From Acidimicrobiaceae bacterium (GTDB taxonomy: Bacteria; Actinomycetota; Acidimicrobiia; Acidimicrobiales; Poriferisodalaceae): a stretch of 64,000 nucleotides of DNA. The DNA lies in assembly GCA_002721305.1 (NCBI GenBank), contig PBKA01000003.1, positions 85,570 to 149,569 on the forward strand, in the 5' to 3' direction. The notes under the pieces were generated by a model. That model did not search any database. It saw only the letters and a program-made list of their open reading frames with translations, and was not told the DNA's origin. Below, piece after piece: positions 51,234 through 60,096 of the stretch. Numbering within the stretch: position 1 is the stretch's first letter; each line of letters begins with the position of its first letter. The position numbers and the translations under genes were made by a program.

Positions 51234-51761
51234 ATGGAGAGCACGCCACAGAACCAAAGACCGGACACCTTGAACGATATTGGGGTATTGAAACGACGGG
51301 AAATCGAGGCCCGGATTGTTGCCCCGCTCATCGAAAGATTCGCTGAAGAATTTGGAGAAGAGCAGGTGACTGAACTTGCTCGAGAGACAGTTGTTGACGT
51401 AGCGAGAAGCCAAGGCGCTGTTTTGGCTGAACTGATGGGTGGTAACGATCTCGCTAGGTTCGCTGACTCTATGGAGAACTGGACTAAAGGCGGAGCCCTG
51501 GAAATCGAAATTCAGGAACAATCTGAAACAACGTTCGCTTTCAATGTGGTGCAGTGCCAGTACGCGGAGATGTATCGCGGCCTGGACATACCCGAGTTGG
51601 GGGCTTTGTTGTCATGTAACCGCGACGGCACCATGGTTGAAGGCTTCAATCCCGACATCAAATTTGAGCGAAACCAAACAATCATGAGCGGCGCAAGTCA
51701 CTGCGACTTTCGTTATTCGTTGGACCCCGGAGAGGTTGCTGTCGATATCGAAGAACGGTGA
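51234..51761 (+). CDS. L-2-amino-thiazoline-4-carboxylic acid hydrolase-family protein
   Basis: A 175-residue protein. The conserved pieces I associate with this family are FNVVQCQYAEMYRGLDIPELGALLSCNRDG and the final NQTIMSGASHCDFRYSL, with Cys and Asp residues at the expected places. The Pseudomonas namesake hydrolyses 2-amino-thiazoline-4-carboxylate to S- or N-carbamoyl-cysteine on the route to L-cysteine; most bacterial homologues are untested. No metal-site motif is obvious. It starts 59 bases after the CoA transferase gene, with a plausible link to the amidase and hydantoinase genes, which also act on carbamoyl or cyclic amide bonds. Confidence 0.78.
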   Translation: MESTPQNQRPDTLNDIGVLKRREIEARIVAPLIERFAEEFGEEQVTELARETVVDVARSQGAVLAELMGGNDLARFADSMENWTKGGALEIEIQEQSETTFAFNVVQCQYAEMYRGLDIPELGALLSCNRDGTMVEGFNPDIKFERNQTIMSGASHCDFRYSLDPGEVAVDIEER

Positions 51762-51838
51762 CCAAAGCTTGGTCACCCGCCTGTGAACACTAGATGCCGT
51801 GTCGCGCTTGGTTACCTAATCGCTGGCATCATGGACAA

Positions 51839-52288
51839 GTGCGTTTCGTTGCCGTCTGCTTGTGTCTTCTATTAGCAGTTTCATGTTCGTCCTCAAGTTC
51901 CGTGAACGAAACCGATGTCGCCGATCTACGAGCAGAAGTAGACGAACTGAAGGCTGCGCTGGCGAGCTCAACCGAATCGGAGATCGCCCTACAGGCAAAG
52001 GTGGAAGAACTGCAAGCTAGGTTGACAAGGTCCACCCAAGCGGCCAGTGCCGGGCAACAAGCCATCGCGTGGCCTGATGACTACCAGAAGATGTGGGTAG
52101 AAATTTGTGCGGCGATCATGAAAGGTGCAGTGGAGGCAGATCCCTTAGCCGGTTCGGCTCAGGACATCTGTGCATGCAGTTTGAAGGGCTTGATGAAAGC
52201 GTTCACGCTCCGGGAGTACGAATCGTGGGGTCAAGAATTGAAGGACGCTGCCGCTGCCCCATACGTAACCATATGTTGGTCTCTGTAG
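51839..52288 (+). CDS. Small predicted lipoprotein with coiled coil
   Basis: About 149 residues from GTG 51839 (an ATG at 51794 would add 15 residues before the signal). The segment VRFVAVCLCLLLAVSC is a lipoprotein signal with lipobox AVSC. A coiled coil then follows (DVADLRAEVDELKAAL to KVEELQARL, with regular Leu/Val spacing). A small C-terminal domain with Cys residues (WVEICAAIMKGA, DICACSLKGL, VTICWSL) comes last. Function is unknown; it may be anchored to the outer face of the membrane and form oligomers. It is 77 bases after the ATC-hydrolase-type gene. Confidence 0.6.
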   Translation: MRFVAVCLCLLLAVSCSSSSSVNETDVADLRAEVDELKAALASSTESEIALQAKVEELQARLTRSTQAASAGQQAIAWPDDYQKMWVEICAAIMKGAVEADPLAGSAQDICACSLKGLMKAFTLREYESWGQELKDAAAAPYVTICWSL

Positions 52289-52323
52289 GACTAATGGGCC
52301 GCCGGTGTCTCCGTAAAGGCTTG

Positions 52324-53364
52324 TCAGCTACGAGAAGTTAGAGTTGCATGTTGGTCGAGCAACGGCCCCAAGGATTCCAGTGAGCGGCGACCTAGACCAC
52401 ATTCGGTAGCGACTCCGAATCGCTGCAACACTTGTGAAGCTGCTTCAATCCGACCGCGGCTTCCTTCCTCACCTCCTGTTTCATGGATGAGTCCGAGATA
52501 CAGCTCCGTCGTTTCAGGCAGAGCTATTTCGCCGAGGGCTTCGAAATAAGAGGCGTCGTTGCGGGTGCGGGGCACCGGGAGATGTATCCATTGCACTGGC
52601 CGTCTCATGCCGTCAACTATCGACGCGACTGCCCACGCAAGATGTTGGGTGTCTTCAGGTTCAACGAAGTGTTGATGACCTGCGTCGCCGTAGCAAAGAT
52701 GGAATCCGAGTTCAACGGCATCAGGTATCAGATGTCCAAGGCAAAGGATATGTTCGGCGATACCGGGCCGAGTCGCTGAACCACTTTGGTTCGAGTCGAG
52801 GAAGGTCCAGATGCCTTCGAGAATTCCAAATTCAATGACGATCTCCCATTGGATCGCCAATGAGTCCTTAGGGATATTTTCAACTATGCGCTGCAGCTCT
52901 GTCTCCATCGCAGTGATCCAAGCTTCAAGCACGCGTGAGCGCGCTTGGGGTGCTACATACATTGTCACCACACTCAACGGCGAGGGCAGTCCCACCATGA
53001 AACGTTGGTGGGGAGCGACTAGCCCTTGTTCTCTGGCATCCCGAAACGACTCCCATGAGTTCAGAGCGGCTTTCGCATATCCCAGTTCGACAAGCTCCAT
53101 TGGTACGGAATCGTCGGTAATCACGAACTGTTGCAGTTCGCGTCCTAGGTAGCTTGCGTCGGGGGCTTCAGGTGACAGTTGGGGACATTCTGCCAATTTG
53201 GCATATTGCCAACGAATCCAAGTGTCTCGTTCGCCGACTTCGCCGTCCGGCAGTCGCAGCAAACGGTGGTCGAGGTGCCGTTTAGCCAACTCGAACAGTT
53301 GGGTTGGGCTGTCGACCGGTGCGCTCCCAACTAGGTGAGCTCCGATGATTTCCGTCACTGACAA
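52324..53364 (-). CDS. MetE/UROD-like TIM-barrel protein
   Basis: A 346-residue protein starting with TTG at 53364 (GTG 53358 is also possible), with AAGGA upstream. The visible segments LLRLPDGEVGERDTWIRWQ, AIQWEIVIEFGILEGIW, LGFHLCYGDAGHQHF and FGVATECGLGRRS resemble cobalamin-independent methionine synthase (MetE) C-terminal barrels and their relatives. The Cys of ECGLGRR and the His of HLCYGD could form a zinc site for a thiol substrate. It is much shorter than full MetE (about 750 residues) and matches stand-alone MetE-like methyltransferases. The methyl donor and acceptor are unknown. The gene stands alone on its strand. Confidence 0.75.
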   Translation of the reverse strand: MSVTEIIGAHLVGSAPVDSPTQLFELAKRHLDHRLLRLPDGEVGERDTWIRWQYAKLAECPQLSPEAPDASYLGRELQQFVITDDSVPMELVELGYAKAALNSWESFRDAREQGLVAPHQRFMVGLPSPLSVVTMYVAPQARSRVLEAWITAMETELQRIVENIPKDSLAIQWEIVIEFGILEGIWTFLDSNQSGSATRPGIAEHILCLGHLIPDAVELGFHLCYGDAGHQHFVEPEDTQHLAWAVASIVDGMRRPVQWIHLPVPRTRNDASYFEALGEIALPETTELYLGLIHETGGEEGSRGRIEAASQVLQRFGVATECGLGRRSLESLGPLLDQHATLTSRS

Positions 53365-53564
53365 ACATTCCTTGTGTCGCTCAAAGCGACACTAGCCTTC
53401 GAGATCTGCCTCGTCTGCTCCGTTTCACCGTTGCGCCAACGAGGTTACTGACAAGTATCAAGCGAAAATCTCCGGGTGTTGAGTTTGAACACAGATGGTA
53501 TTGAACTGGGGTTTATAGATGTGTTGTCTCGCGCGAGAATGCAACTAACCAAATGCCAAGATAG

Positions 53565-54947
53565 ATGTCCTACAGTGCGAGGCTCATGTCCATGACAGGT
53601 AACTCAAAGATCGAAGAGTCGCTTGCGGGTGTTCCCGCAGACGTTGAGTCCAAAGGGTTGGAGGACTTCAATCTGTTTGATCCCGAAGTTCAACAGTGTC
53701 CCCACGCTTATTACGCAAAGATGCAAACAGCGTCGGGTGTATTTGAAACCGATGCATTAGGAACGCCCCTCTACTTAGTGACTCGATACGACGACGTCGT
53801 TGCATGTGCTATGGACCCGTCAACATTTTCGTCTCGCTTTGATGCTGGGAGTATGGAAGGTAACTCCGAATATGCGAGGCGAGCGCAGGAACTCTACGAC
53901 GAGGAAGGCGGCTATGAGCGCATCGGAACGATGCTGACCGTTGATCCTCCAGAACACACCCGTTATAGGAGGTTGGTGAGTCAGGCGTTCACTCCAAAAG
54001 CGATTGCAGAATTGGAGCCAACCATTCGAGATCTCGCAGGCCAACTTATTGATCAACTGATTGCGGTGACCGCTGATGGGAATCCGACTGACTTCGTGAA
54101 TGGGTTCGCCGTGCCCTTGCCTGTTGCGGTGATAGCGAAAGCTTTGAATGTTCCAGACAATCGTTTAGCTGATTTCAAAAGGTGGAGCGATGCGTCGGTG
54201 GCCGGGATCGGCACGAACATATCTGTTGATGAGCGCCTCGCAGCAGATCGCGAGGTCATTGAGTTTCAGAAGTATTTTGCTGAACAATTGGAGTTGCGTC
54301 GCGAGGAACCCCAAGATGATCTGTTGACCGATCTGTTGAACGCAAGCATCGACAAAGATGCCGATGAAGGCATCGACTCAACTGCACTGGAAATCGCGGA
54401 GATGTTGAGCATGATTCAGCAGTTGCTTGTTGCCGGGAACCAAACAACAACTCATCTTCTCGGCGAGATGTTGTTACTTCTCGACGAACACCCTGAGGAA
54501 TGGAGTCGTCTGGCCAGCGACCCCGCATATGGCAAAGATGTCGCTGACGAAGCATTACGTCTCGCAGCACCTACCCAAGGCATGTTTCGTGTGGTGACCG
54601 AAGAAACCCAAATTGGGTCCACGGTGCTGCCTGCTGGTTCGAGGGTTGTGTTGCTGTACGCGGCCGCGAACAGGGATCCCGACATGTGGAGGAACCCTGA
54701 TGACTTCGAGCCGGGGCGTGAAGGGTTGGCTAAACATCTCGGTTTCGGTAAAGGCCCTCATTACTGCGTTGGTGCGGGTTTAGCTCGACTTGAGGCCCGC
54801 GTCGTCGCCGAGGAGTTAAGTAAGAGGCTCGCCACGATCTCTGTAACCAACCGATCCGAAATTCGATACATACCTAGTTTCGTTTTGCGCGGCCCGGAAC
54901 AAATACAAGTGGTGGTGACAGCGAAGAAAGTGGTCCCCGATGGTTGA
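53565..54947 (+). CDS. Cytochrome P450
   Basis: A 460-residue soluble P450 (in-frame ATGs follow at residues 8 and 10). The I-helix oxygen-binding segment is LLVAGNQTTTHLLGEM, the K-helix ExxR is ADEALRLAAP, and the heme-binding loop is HLGFGKGPHYCVGAGLARLEARV with the thiolate Cys at about residue 401. These proteins hydroxylate or oxidise hydrophobic substrates and need ferredoxin and a reductase, neither of which is adjacent. The gene overlaps the following Rieske oxygenase gene by eight bases, so the two oxygenases are probably made together. Acidimicrobial P450s often act on steroids, terpenes or alkanes. Confidence 0.93.
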   Translation: MSYSARLMSMTGNSKIEESLAGVPADVESKGLEDFNLFDPEVQQCPHAYYAKMQTASGVFETDALGTPLYLVTRYDDVVACAMDPSTFSSRFDAGSMEGNSEYARRAQELYDEEGGYERIGTMLTVDPPEHTRYRRLVSQAFTPKAIAELEPTIRDLAGQLIDQLIAVTADGNPTDFVNGFAVPLPVAVIAKALNVPDNRLADFKRWSDASVAGIGTNISVDERLAADREVIEFQKYFAEQLELRREEPQDDLLTDLLNASIDKDADEGIDSTALEIAEMLSMIQQLLVAGNQTTTHLLGEMLLLLDEHPEEWSRLASDPAYGKDVADEALRLAAPTQGMFRVVTEETQIGSTVLPAGSRVVLLYAAANRDPDMWRNPDDFEPGREGLAKHLGFGKGPHYCVGAGLARLEARVVAEELSKRLATISVTNRSEIRYIPSFVLRGPEQIQVVVTAKKVVPDG

Positions 54948-56526
54948 GACAGTTAGCGGAACGAACCGATCTGCCGGGGTGCCTTACAGTGAATTGTTAG
55001 CGGCTGATTCTCGAACTGTTCCTGAACACTTACTTGATGACTCCCCTATGCCTCCGGGTCCGTCGCGGGTACCAACCTCGGTGTATTTTTCGCGTGAGTT
55101 TCATGACTTGGAGGTAGAGAAACTTTGGTCGAGGGTCTGGCAACTTGCCTGCCACGAAGACGAACTTGCCGATGTCGGCGACTACTTGGTGTATGACATA
55201 GCACGCCTGTCATTTCTCTTGGTTCGAACCGGCGAGGGACCCGATGACATCAAGGCGTACAGAAACTCTTGTCTGCATCGAGGACGCAAACTTCGGGAAC
55301 AACCCGGAAAGACCGCTGTCAACATTCGTTGCCCTTTTCATGGTTGGTCGTGGAAGCTCAACGGAGAGCTAAATGAGATCCCATGCCAGTGGGACTTCCC
55401 AGAAATCAAACCTCAAGAGTGCGGTCTCCCTGAAGCACAGGTCGGAAGATACGGCGGTTTCGTGTTCATTAACCCGGATCTCTCTGCCGAACCGTTGACT
55501 GATTTTTTGGGTGATTTCGATGACCATCAAACCACTCTGCCGTTGGAACGTCGCTACAAAGCCGTCCACGTCGCCAAGGTCGTTCGATGCAACTGGAAGG
55601 CATGTCAGGAAGCGTTCATGGAGTCCTACCACGTGGTGGCGACCCATCCCACCTTGATGGAATCTCTTGGAGACGCCAACAGTCAGTATGACGCTTATGA
55701 GAATTACTCTCGAGCTATCTCCCCCGCCGAGGTGACTAGCCCCCACTTAGCGACGGTTACCGATTGGGAATCTGACCCTGATGGGCGGTTATACACACGA
55801 TTCCGTCATCCCATCACCGGCCACATATATGAGCGTGCAGATTTGGATCGGGTGGAAGTAACCGAACTAGACGGCGAAGTAAGCGTTTTCGACTCTGACG
55901 GAACTTGGCTCGAGGGCAAGTTAACTCAAGCCGATCCTCATCTATGTTTGTGGATCGGCGGGGAACAACTCCCCAAGTTCGAAGATGTAACCATCCCTTC
56001 GACTTCGCGCTCTGACTTCCCTGAGCGACGTTCATTTCTTGCTGAACGGAAACGCAAAGAACTTGTTTCGCTGGCGGGTGACACCGCCGACAGTTTGGAC
56101 ATCGAGTCCATCTGCGATGCCGAACTGATTGACGCGATCTTCTTTTCTGTGTTCCCTAACTGGCATCCATGGGGTTGTCTGAATCCAATTCAGTATCGAT
56201 TCCGGCCCAACGGCGACAACCCAGATGAATGCATCTTTGAATGCATGCTGTTTCTCCCATCACCGTTGAATGAGGGGCGTCCTCCACCAGCTCCAGTTCA
56301 TTGGTTGGCAGCAGATGATGACTGGACGCTGGCACCTCAACTTGGAATGCTTGCAAAGGTCTTCAACCAAGATCTGTACAACCTTCCTCAGGTTCAGCTT
56401 GGGTTAAAGAACGTTGCGAACAAGCACGTTGTTTTTGCCCAGTATCAAGAAACAAAACTGCGGCATTTCCACCTTCTATTGCAACGGCAACTCGATATCG
56501 ACTACGAAGAGCTGCTCGAAGGTTGA
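54940..56526 (+). CDS. Rieske non-heme iron oxygenase, alpha subunit (large type)
   Basis: A 528-residue Rieske oxygenase, longer than the enzyme at 44378. The [2Fe-2S] ligands are CLHRGRKL and CPFHGWSWKL, near residues 110-135. The catalytic iron site is AFMESYHVVATHPTLM with His residues, and the third ligand Asp should lie in the final third. A long insertion between about 250 and 400 is unlike minimal alpha subunits. It is coupled to the P450 gene by an 8-base overlap, an unusual pairing suggesting two-step oxidation of the same substrate. No beta subunit, ferredoxin or reductase is nearby. Confidence 0.88.
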   Translation: MVETVSGTNRSAGVPYSELLAADSRTVPEHLLDDSPMPPGPSRVPTSVYFSREFHDLEVEKLWSRVWQLACHEDELADVGDYLVYDIARLSFLLVRTGEGPDDIKAYRNSCLHRGRKLREQPGKTAVNIRCPFHGWSWKLNGELNEIPCQWDFPEIKPQECGLPEAQVGRYGGFVFINPDLSAEPLTDFLGDFDDHQTTLPLERRYKAVHVAKVVRCNWKACQEAFMESYHVVATHPTLMESLGDANSQYDAYENYSRAISPAEVTSPHLATVTDWESDPDGRLYTRFRHPITGHIYERADLDRVEVTELDGEVSVFDSDGTWLEGKLTQADPHLCLWIGGEQLPKFEDVTIPSTSRSDFPERRSFLAERKRKELVSLAGDTADSLDIESICDAELIDAIFFSVFPNWHPWGCLNPIQYRFRPNGDNPDECIFECMLFLPSPLNEGRPPPAPVHWLAADDDWTLAPQLGMLAKVFNQDLYNLPQVQLGLKNVANKHVVFAQYQETKLRHFHLLLQRQLDIDYEELLEG

Positions 56527-56549
56527 GGGACAATGACGGTGCACCTCTG

Positions 56550-56966
56550 CTAGGGGCGCGGGTCTACAGTCTCGATGTTGAGTTGTCCTACCAAGCCCGC
56601 TGCTCGATGTACTGCTAGCTCCTGCCATTCTTCTGAACTGGTCATCTCAACTAGAGAGGCCCGATCTGAATATTTAGCTATCGCGACCTCATCCCATAGA
56701 TCTTCAACTTGGCCAAGCGAAAGAAAAGTTACGTCGCCGACGAAAACCACTTCGCCCCCGTATTTGGGGAGCAACTGGACGACGCCTTGACCGTAGATTT
56801 GGTACGCCTCATATCCAGTGAGCTGAGTTTCGCGTCCGTCTTCGTATTCAGCACGTTCTTTGAACTTCAGCAAATTGATCATGTAGATGGGGCCCTTTGG
56901 GCCAGGCTGCATCATTTCCTTGATTCGTTCTGAACTGGTTGGCATGACTTCGTTGATGACCTCCAC
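56550..56966 (-). CDS. DUF1330-type dimeric-barrel protein
   Basis: A 138-residue protein starting with GTG at 56966. The segments PIYMINLLKFKERAEYEDGRET, TGYEAYQIYGQGVVQLLPKYGGEVVFVGDVTF and DEVAIAKYSDRASLVEMTSSEEWQELAVHRAAGL are typical of DUF1330 and its relatives, small ferredoxin-fold dimers of unknown function. No catalytic residue is known. It is convergent with the Rieske gene (23 bases) and lies about 180 bases downstream of the crotonase gene on the same strand. A role in handling an oxidised intermediate is possible, but nothing in the sequence shows it. Confidence 0.8.
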   Translation of the reverse strand: MEVINEVMPTSSERIKEMMQPGPKGPIYMINLLKFKERAEYEDGRETQLTGYEAYQIYGQGVVQLLPKYGGEVVFVGDVTFLSLGQVEDLWDEVAIAKYSDRASLVEMTSSEEWQELAVHRAAGLVGQLNIETVDPRP

Positions 56967-57146
56967 CAGGACCTCTTTTCTTTGGGGAGCTAGCTCGAGT
57001 TGTCAGCAAGATCCTAACTGTGCAGCCTGACTCCCCTAGCCAATCAATTTGTCCGGTGAAGGTCGAAAATGGGAACCATCCGGTTTCGCGCGGGTCGGTA
57101 CAGCAGACGACCGCCGCTCTGGTGAAATCAACGTCTCGTGGGACAT

Positions 57147-57920
57147 TTAAAGATCGGAGAAATCTCCGTGTCTTCCCGCTCCTTCGGCGAATCGTGTTGC
57201 ACCTTCGCGAGTTTCTCCACTCTCTATTGTTTCGCGTCCCAACAGGGTTTCGTTTCGTAGTGCGTCCTCAAAGGGCATACCCCACTGTTCATAAGAAGAT
57301 TGTCGATCGGAACGGAGACATAGCTGGGGGAATTCGGTTAGTTGGTGGGCAAGCACCTGGGCTTCAGCAAGCGCCATCCCTTGGTCACAGACCCGGTTAG
57401 CCAGACCCATGCTTAAAGCTTCGTCTCCGGAAACACCTCTACCTGTGAGGATCATGTCGTTTGCATGACTTTGCCCGATCAGTCTTGGCAGCCGGATGGT
57501 ACCTCCGTCGACGAGAGGGACTCCCCAACGACGGCAATAGACACCAAAAACAGCGTCCCGGGCTGCGACACGCAGGTCGGCCCACAGGGCTAACTCCAGT
57601 CCTCCAGCAACTGCATGCCCTTCTACTGCGGCGATGACTGGTTTGGATAAGTTCATGCGGCTGCAACCAAGCGGGCCGTCGCCTTCGAGGTCGACACGCA
57701 AATTATTTTGGTCAGACGACACAGCTTTGAGATCCGCTCCGGAACAGAACGTGCCATCTGCACCGGTCAAGATCGCTACCGACAACGTCTCATCAGCTTC
57801 GAAGTTTCGAAAACTTTCGGCAAGTTGTCGAGCGGCAGGTCCATCGATGGCGTTACGCACGTCGGGCCGATCGATGGTGACTACCGCTACCGGTCCGTCA
57901 ATTTCATAGTGAACAGCCAT
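57147..57920 (-). CDS. Enoyl-CoA hydratase/isomerase family protein
   Basis: About 257 residues from ATG 57920, which has GGGAGG seven bases upstream; the frame extends to 57959 without a better start. VAVVTIDRPDVRNAIDG is the usual N-terminus. FCSGADLKAV and VEGHAVAGGLELALWADLR are the oxyanion-hole motifs. FGVYCRRWGVPLVDGGTIRLPRLIG lacks both Glu residues of standard hydratases and has an Asp (VDGG), so isomerase or other crotonase chemistry is likely. The gene has no close partner; a creatininase gene lies upstream on the same strand about 95 bases away. Function is likely acyl-CoA metabolism. Confidence 0.88.
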   Translation of the reverse strand: MAVHYEIDGPVAVVTIDRPDVRNAIDGPAARQLAESFRNFEADETLSVAILTGADGTFCSGADLKAVSSDQNNLRVDLEGDGPLGCSRMNLSKPVIAAVEGHAVAGGLELALWADLRVAARDAVFGVYCRRWGVPLVDGGTIRLPRLIGQSHANDMILTGRGVSGDEALSMGLANRVCDQGMALAEAQVLAHQLTEFPQLCLRSDRQSSYEQWGMPFEDALRNETLLGRETIESGETREGATRFAEGAGRHGDFSDL

Positions 57921-58014
57921 CAGCTGCCTCCCGAGTGAACAAGGTTGACGTGAATTCACGACCAGAAGGGTCGCGGTGAAAATGTATCCGCTGAAAGGTC
58001 ACTGGTTCTGAGGT

Positions 58015-58827
58015 TCAGCGATGGAAGGGAACTTCAGCGGTGTGGTCACCTCGAAGATCAGGAGCGGCGCTCCATGTCTGCGAATCGCAAATCAGGTCAC
58101 AGATTGCGTCTGAAGCTGCTTCGAGTAGTTGTTCACCTTTGGTTCCGCTAGCGGTGCTGGGATCGCCTAGCACGCCGTTAGAGGTCACGGATGCTAGGTC
58201 GCGCCAGCGGAATGATGCTTCGCCAGCCAACAAGAAACTGAGGTCCGCAGTAGTGCGGTGAGAAGGGAGGTCACTGTCATCCACCAAGTCGGGGGCCAGA
58301 TGCATCATCATCGATGTTTCAGCTTCACCGGCATGCATCACGTTTGGCTGATCTTCCAGCAGGGACTCTAAACGGCTTGCTGCTTCTAACCAGTAGGTTG
58401 CAGCGATCACTGTTATCTCGCTTATTTCGACTGACAGTTGTTGGGCCATCATTTTGCATGCGTCGATGTTGCCGCCATGACCGTTCAAGATCAGAACTTT
58501 GCTGAATCCGTGACGTTGGACACTGTTGACGATGCATCGAAACACTCCGAGGAGGGTTTCGTAGTCGAGTGTGATCGTCCCCCCAAACGGCATGTGATGT
58601 TCGGAGAGGCCTGCCCACACCACCGGTAACACAACGGTGGGTTGTGTGTCGTGGGCCTTGTTGGCCGCGCGGTGGGATACCTCTGTAGCTAATCGGCTAT
58701 CTACTTGGACCGGAAGATGCGGGCCATGTTGTTCCATTGCGGCGACCGGTGCGATCACTACTGCGTCGTCCGCTGCGAGAGCGCGCAACTCGTGTGCTTT
58801 TAGATTGGCCCATTCGTGTAACCCCAT
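58015..58827 (-). CDS. Creatininase-family amidohydrolase
   Basis: About 270 residues from ATG 58827; longer versions to 59085 would overlap the divergent sulfurtransferase gene and contain no family signal. The creatininase motifs are APVAAMEQHGPHLPVQVDS (Glu, His and Asp metal ligands), LILNGHGGNIDA and MHAGEAETSMMM (Glu). These zinc or manganese enzymes open cyclic amides, such as creatinine to creatine; relatives act on mycofactocin or in riboflavin-pathway steps. The specific substrate is not clear. It diverges from the sulfurtransferase gene with about 100 bases between the starts. Confidence 0.88.
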   Translation of the reverse strand: MGLHEWANLKAHELRALAADDAVVIAPVAAMEQHGPHLPVQVDSRLATEVSHRAANKAHDTQPTVVLPVVWAGLSEHHMPFGGTITLDYETLLGVFRCIVNSVQRHGFSKVLILNGHGGNIDACKMMAQQLSVEISEITVIAATYWLEAASRLESLLEDQPNVMHAGEAETSMMMHLAPDLVDDSDLPSHRTTADLSFLLAGEASFRWRDLASVTSNGVLGDPSTASGTKGEQLLEAASDAICDLICDSQTWSAAPDLRGDHTAEVPFHR

Positions 58828-58926
58828 GAAGCAGAGGCTAATAGGGTCGATGTAACTGTTCCGGCAAGATGTGCGACGATCTGAATGTACAGTCGCCGAC
58901 ACACGCCACGGAACGGAGGGAAACAG

Positions 58927-59796
58927 ATGGCCAGTTACGAGGAGACCTTTGTCAGTTCTGAGTGGCTTAAGGGGCGTTTGGGAGATCCAGATATTGCGGT
59001 AATCGATGTTCGCGCTGGGTTCCGTCCTCAACCTCCGGGTCCATCTGATTTCTTTTCGATGCGTTCGGACTACACCGAGTCGCATATTCCTGGGGCTCGT
59101 TATCTACACATGGTCGACGATTTGTCTGACCCTGATGGACCGTTCCCGTTCGCGGCTCTCGCTGCAACTCAGGTTCATCAACTGTTGGGTTCGATGGGTG
59201 TGTCCAACGACCAGACGTTGGTGATTTACGGTGGTGACGTCCACCCGGTTACTCATCGTTGCTGGTGGACTCTTCGTCAAGCCGGAGCCACTGACGTGCG
59301 GCTGTTGGAGCGAACCTTTGGTGGCTGGGTCCAAGATGGGCATCCGGTGACTGGGGAGGTGTTACAAGATCCGCCTCAAACTTTTGTCGCAACTGAAATG
59401 GTCGACTGGGTCGCTAATAAGGAAACGGTTGCTGATGCAATCGACGATCCCGCTGTTGGTTTAGTGAACGCTCTCTCTGCGGAGCAGTTCGAAGGACTGG
59501 GCCAGCATTATGGTCGCCCTGGACGAATCCCTAGCAGCGTCAGCGTGCCCGCGGCGTTGATTACTGATCCTGCCAGTGGTGCGCTACGACAACCCGTTGA
59601 GCTTGAGCGGGTGTTCCGTGATGCCGGGGCCGAGCGATTCGAGCGTTTGATCACTTATTGCGGTGGAGGGATTGCTGCTAGTACCGCGTTTTTGGCATTA
59701 GATGTGTTGGGATACGACAACATTTCGCTGTATGACGGGTCACTTCTGGAGTGGAATCAAGATGCGGGCGCGCCGTTGGAAGTTGGATCCCTCTAG
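58927..59796 (+). CDS. Two-domain sulfurtransferase (rhodanese)
   Basis: About 289 residues from ATG 58927, which has GGAGGG upstream. Two rhodanese domains are visible: the first begins VSSEWLKGRLGDPDIAVIDVR and includes SHIPGARYL; the second includes DPAVGLVNALSAEQFEGL and the active-site loop ITYCGGGIAAS with catalytic Cys245. The loop CGGGIAAS resembles that of thiosulfate and mercaptopyruvate sulfurtransferases. The enzyme transfers sulfane sulfur to cyanide or other thiophiles. The first domain lacks the Cys and is probably structural, as usual. It diverges from the creatininase gene. Confidence 0.9.
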   Translation: MASYEETFVSSEWLKGRLGDPDIAVIDVRAGFRPQPPGPSDFFSMRSDYTESHIPGARYLHMVDDLSDPDGPFPFAALAATQVHQLLGSMGVSNDQTLVIYGGDVHPVTHRCWWTLRQAGATDVRLLERTFGGWVQDGHPVTGEVLQDPPQTFVATEMVDWVANKETVADAIDDPAVGLVNALSAEQFEGLGQHYGRPGRIPSSVSVPAALITDPASGALRQPVELERVFRDAGAERFERLITYCGGGIAASTAFLALDVLGYDNISLYDGSLLEWNQDAGAPLEVGSL

Positions 59797-59815
59797 CAAT
59801 TTCGCTGGGACGGAT

Positions 59816-59986
59816 CTACGCGGCGTTGGCTTGCCTTAAGTAGCCGTCAAGCATGAGGAGTGCTTCTTCTCGGGTGAGCCGCAGGGAAACTGCGACGGGT
59901 GCACCGGGTCTGTCCATGGCAATGGAGCGTCGAAGTATTTCGACTTGTACGTGACTGGTGAGTTCATTGGGTCCTGGTATTCGCAT
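59816..59986 (-). CDS. Small hypothetical protein
   Basis: A 56-codon frame from ATG 59986 to TAG at 59816-59818, filling the gap between the sulfurtransferase and cupin genes. The sequence (MRIPGPNELTSHVQVEILRRSIAMD, then SLRLTREEALLMLDGYLRQANAA) is amphipathic and helical with a regular Leu pattern. No family is recognised. The upstream 5' region lacks a clear ribosome-binding site. It is convergent with the sulfurtransferase gene and divergent from the cupin gene at 60097. The frame is open without a stop across its length and the composition looks coding, so I include it with moderate doubt. Confidence 0.45.
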   Translation of the reverse strand: MRIPGPNELTSHVQVEILRRSIAMDRPGAPVAVSLRLTREEALLMLDGYLRQANAA

Positions 59987-60096
59987 ACAGACAGTGGATA
60001 GCGGCGGGGTCGGACAGTGAGGAACCCGATGAGGTTCCTGTTTGAGTCGTTTGCTGGCAGAATCTATAAAAGGACGACATCGAAACTGGAGCAGAT

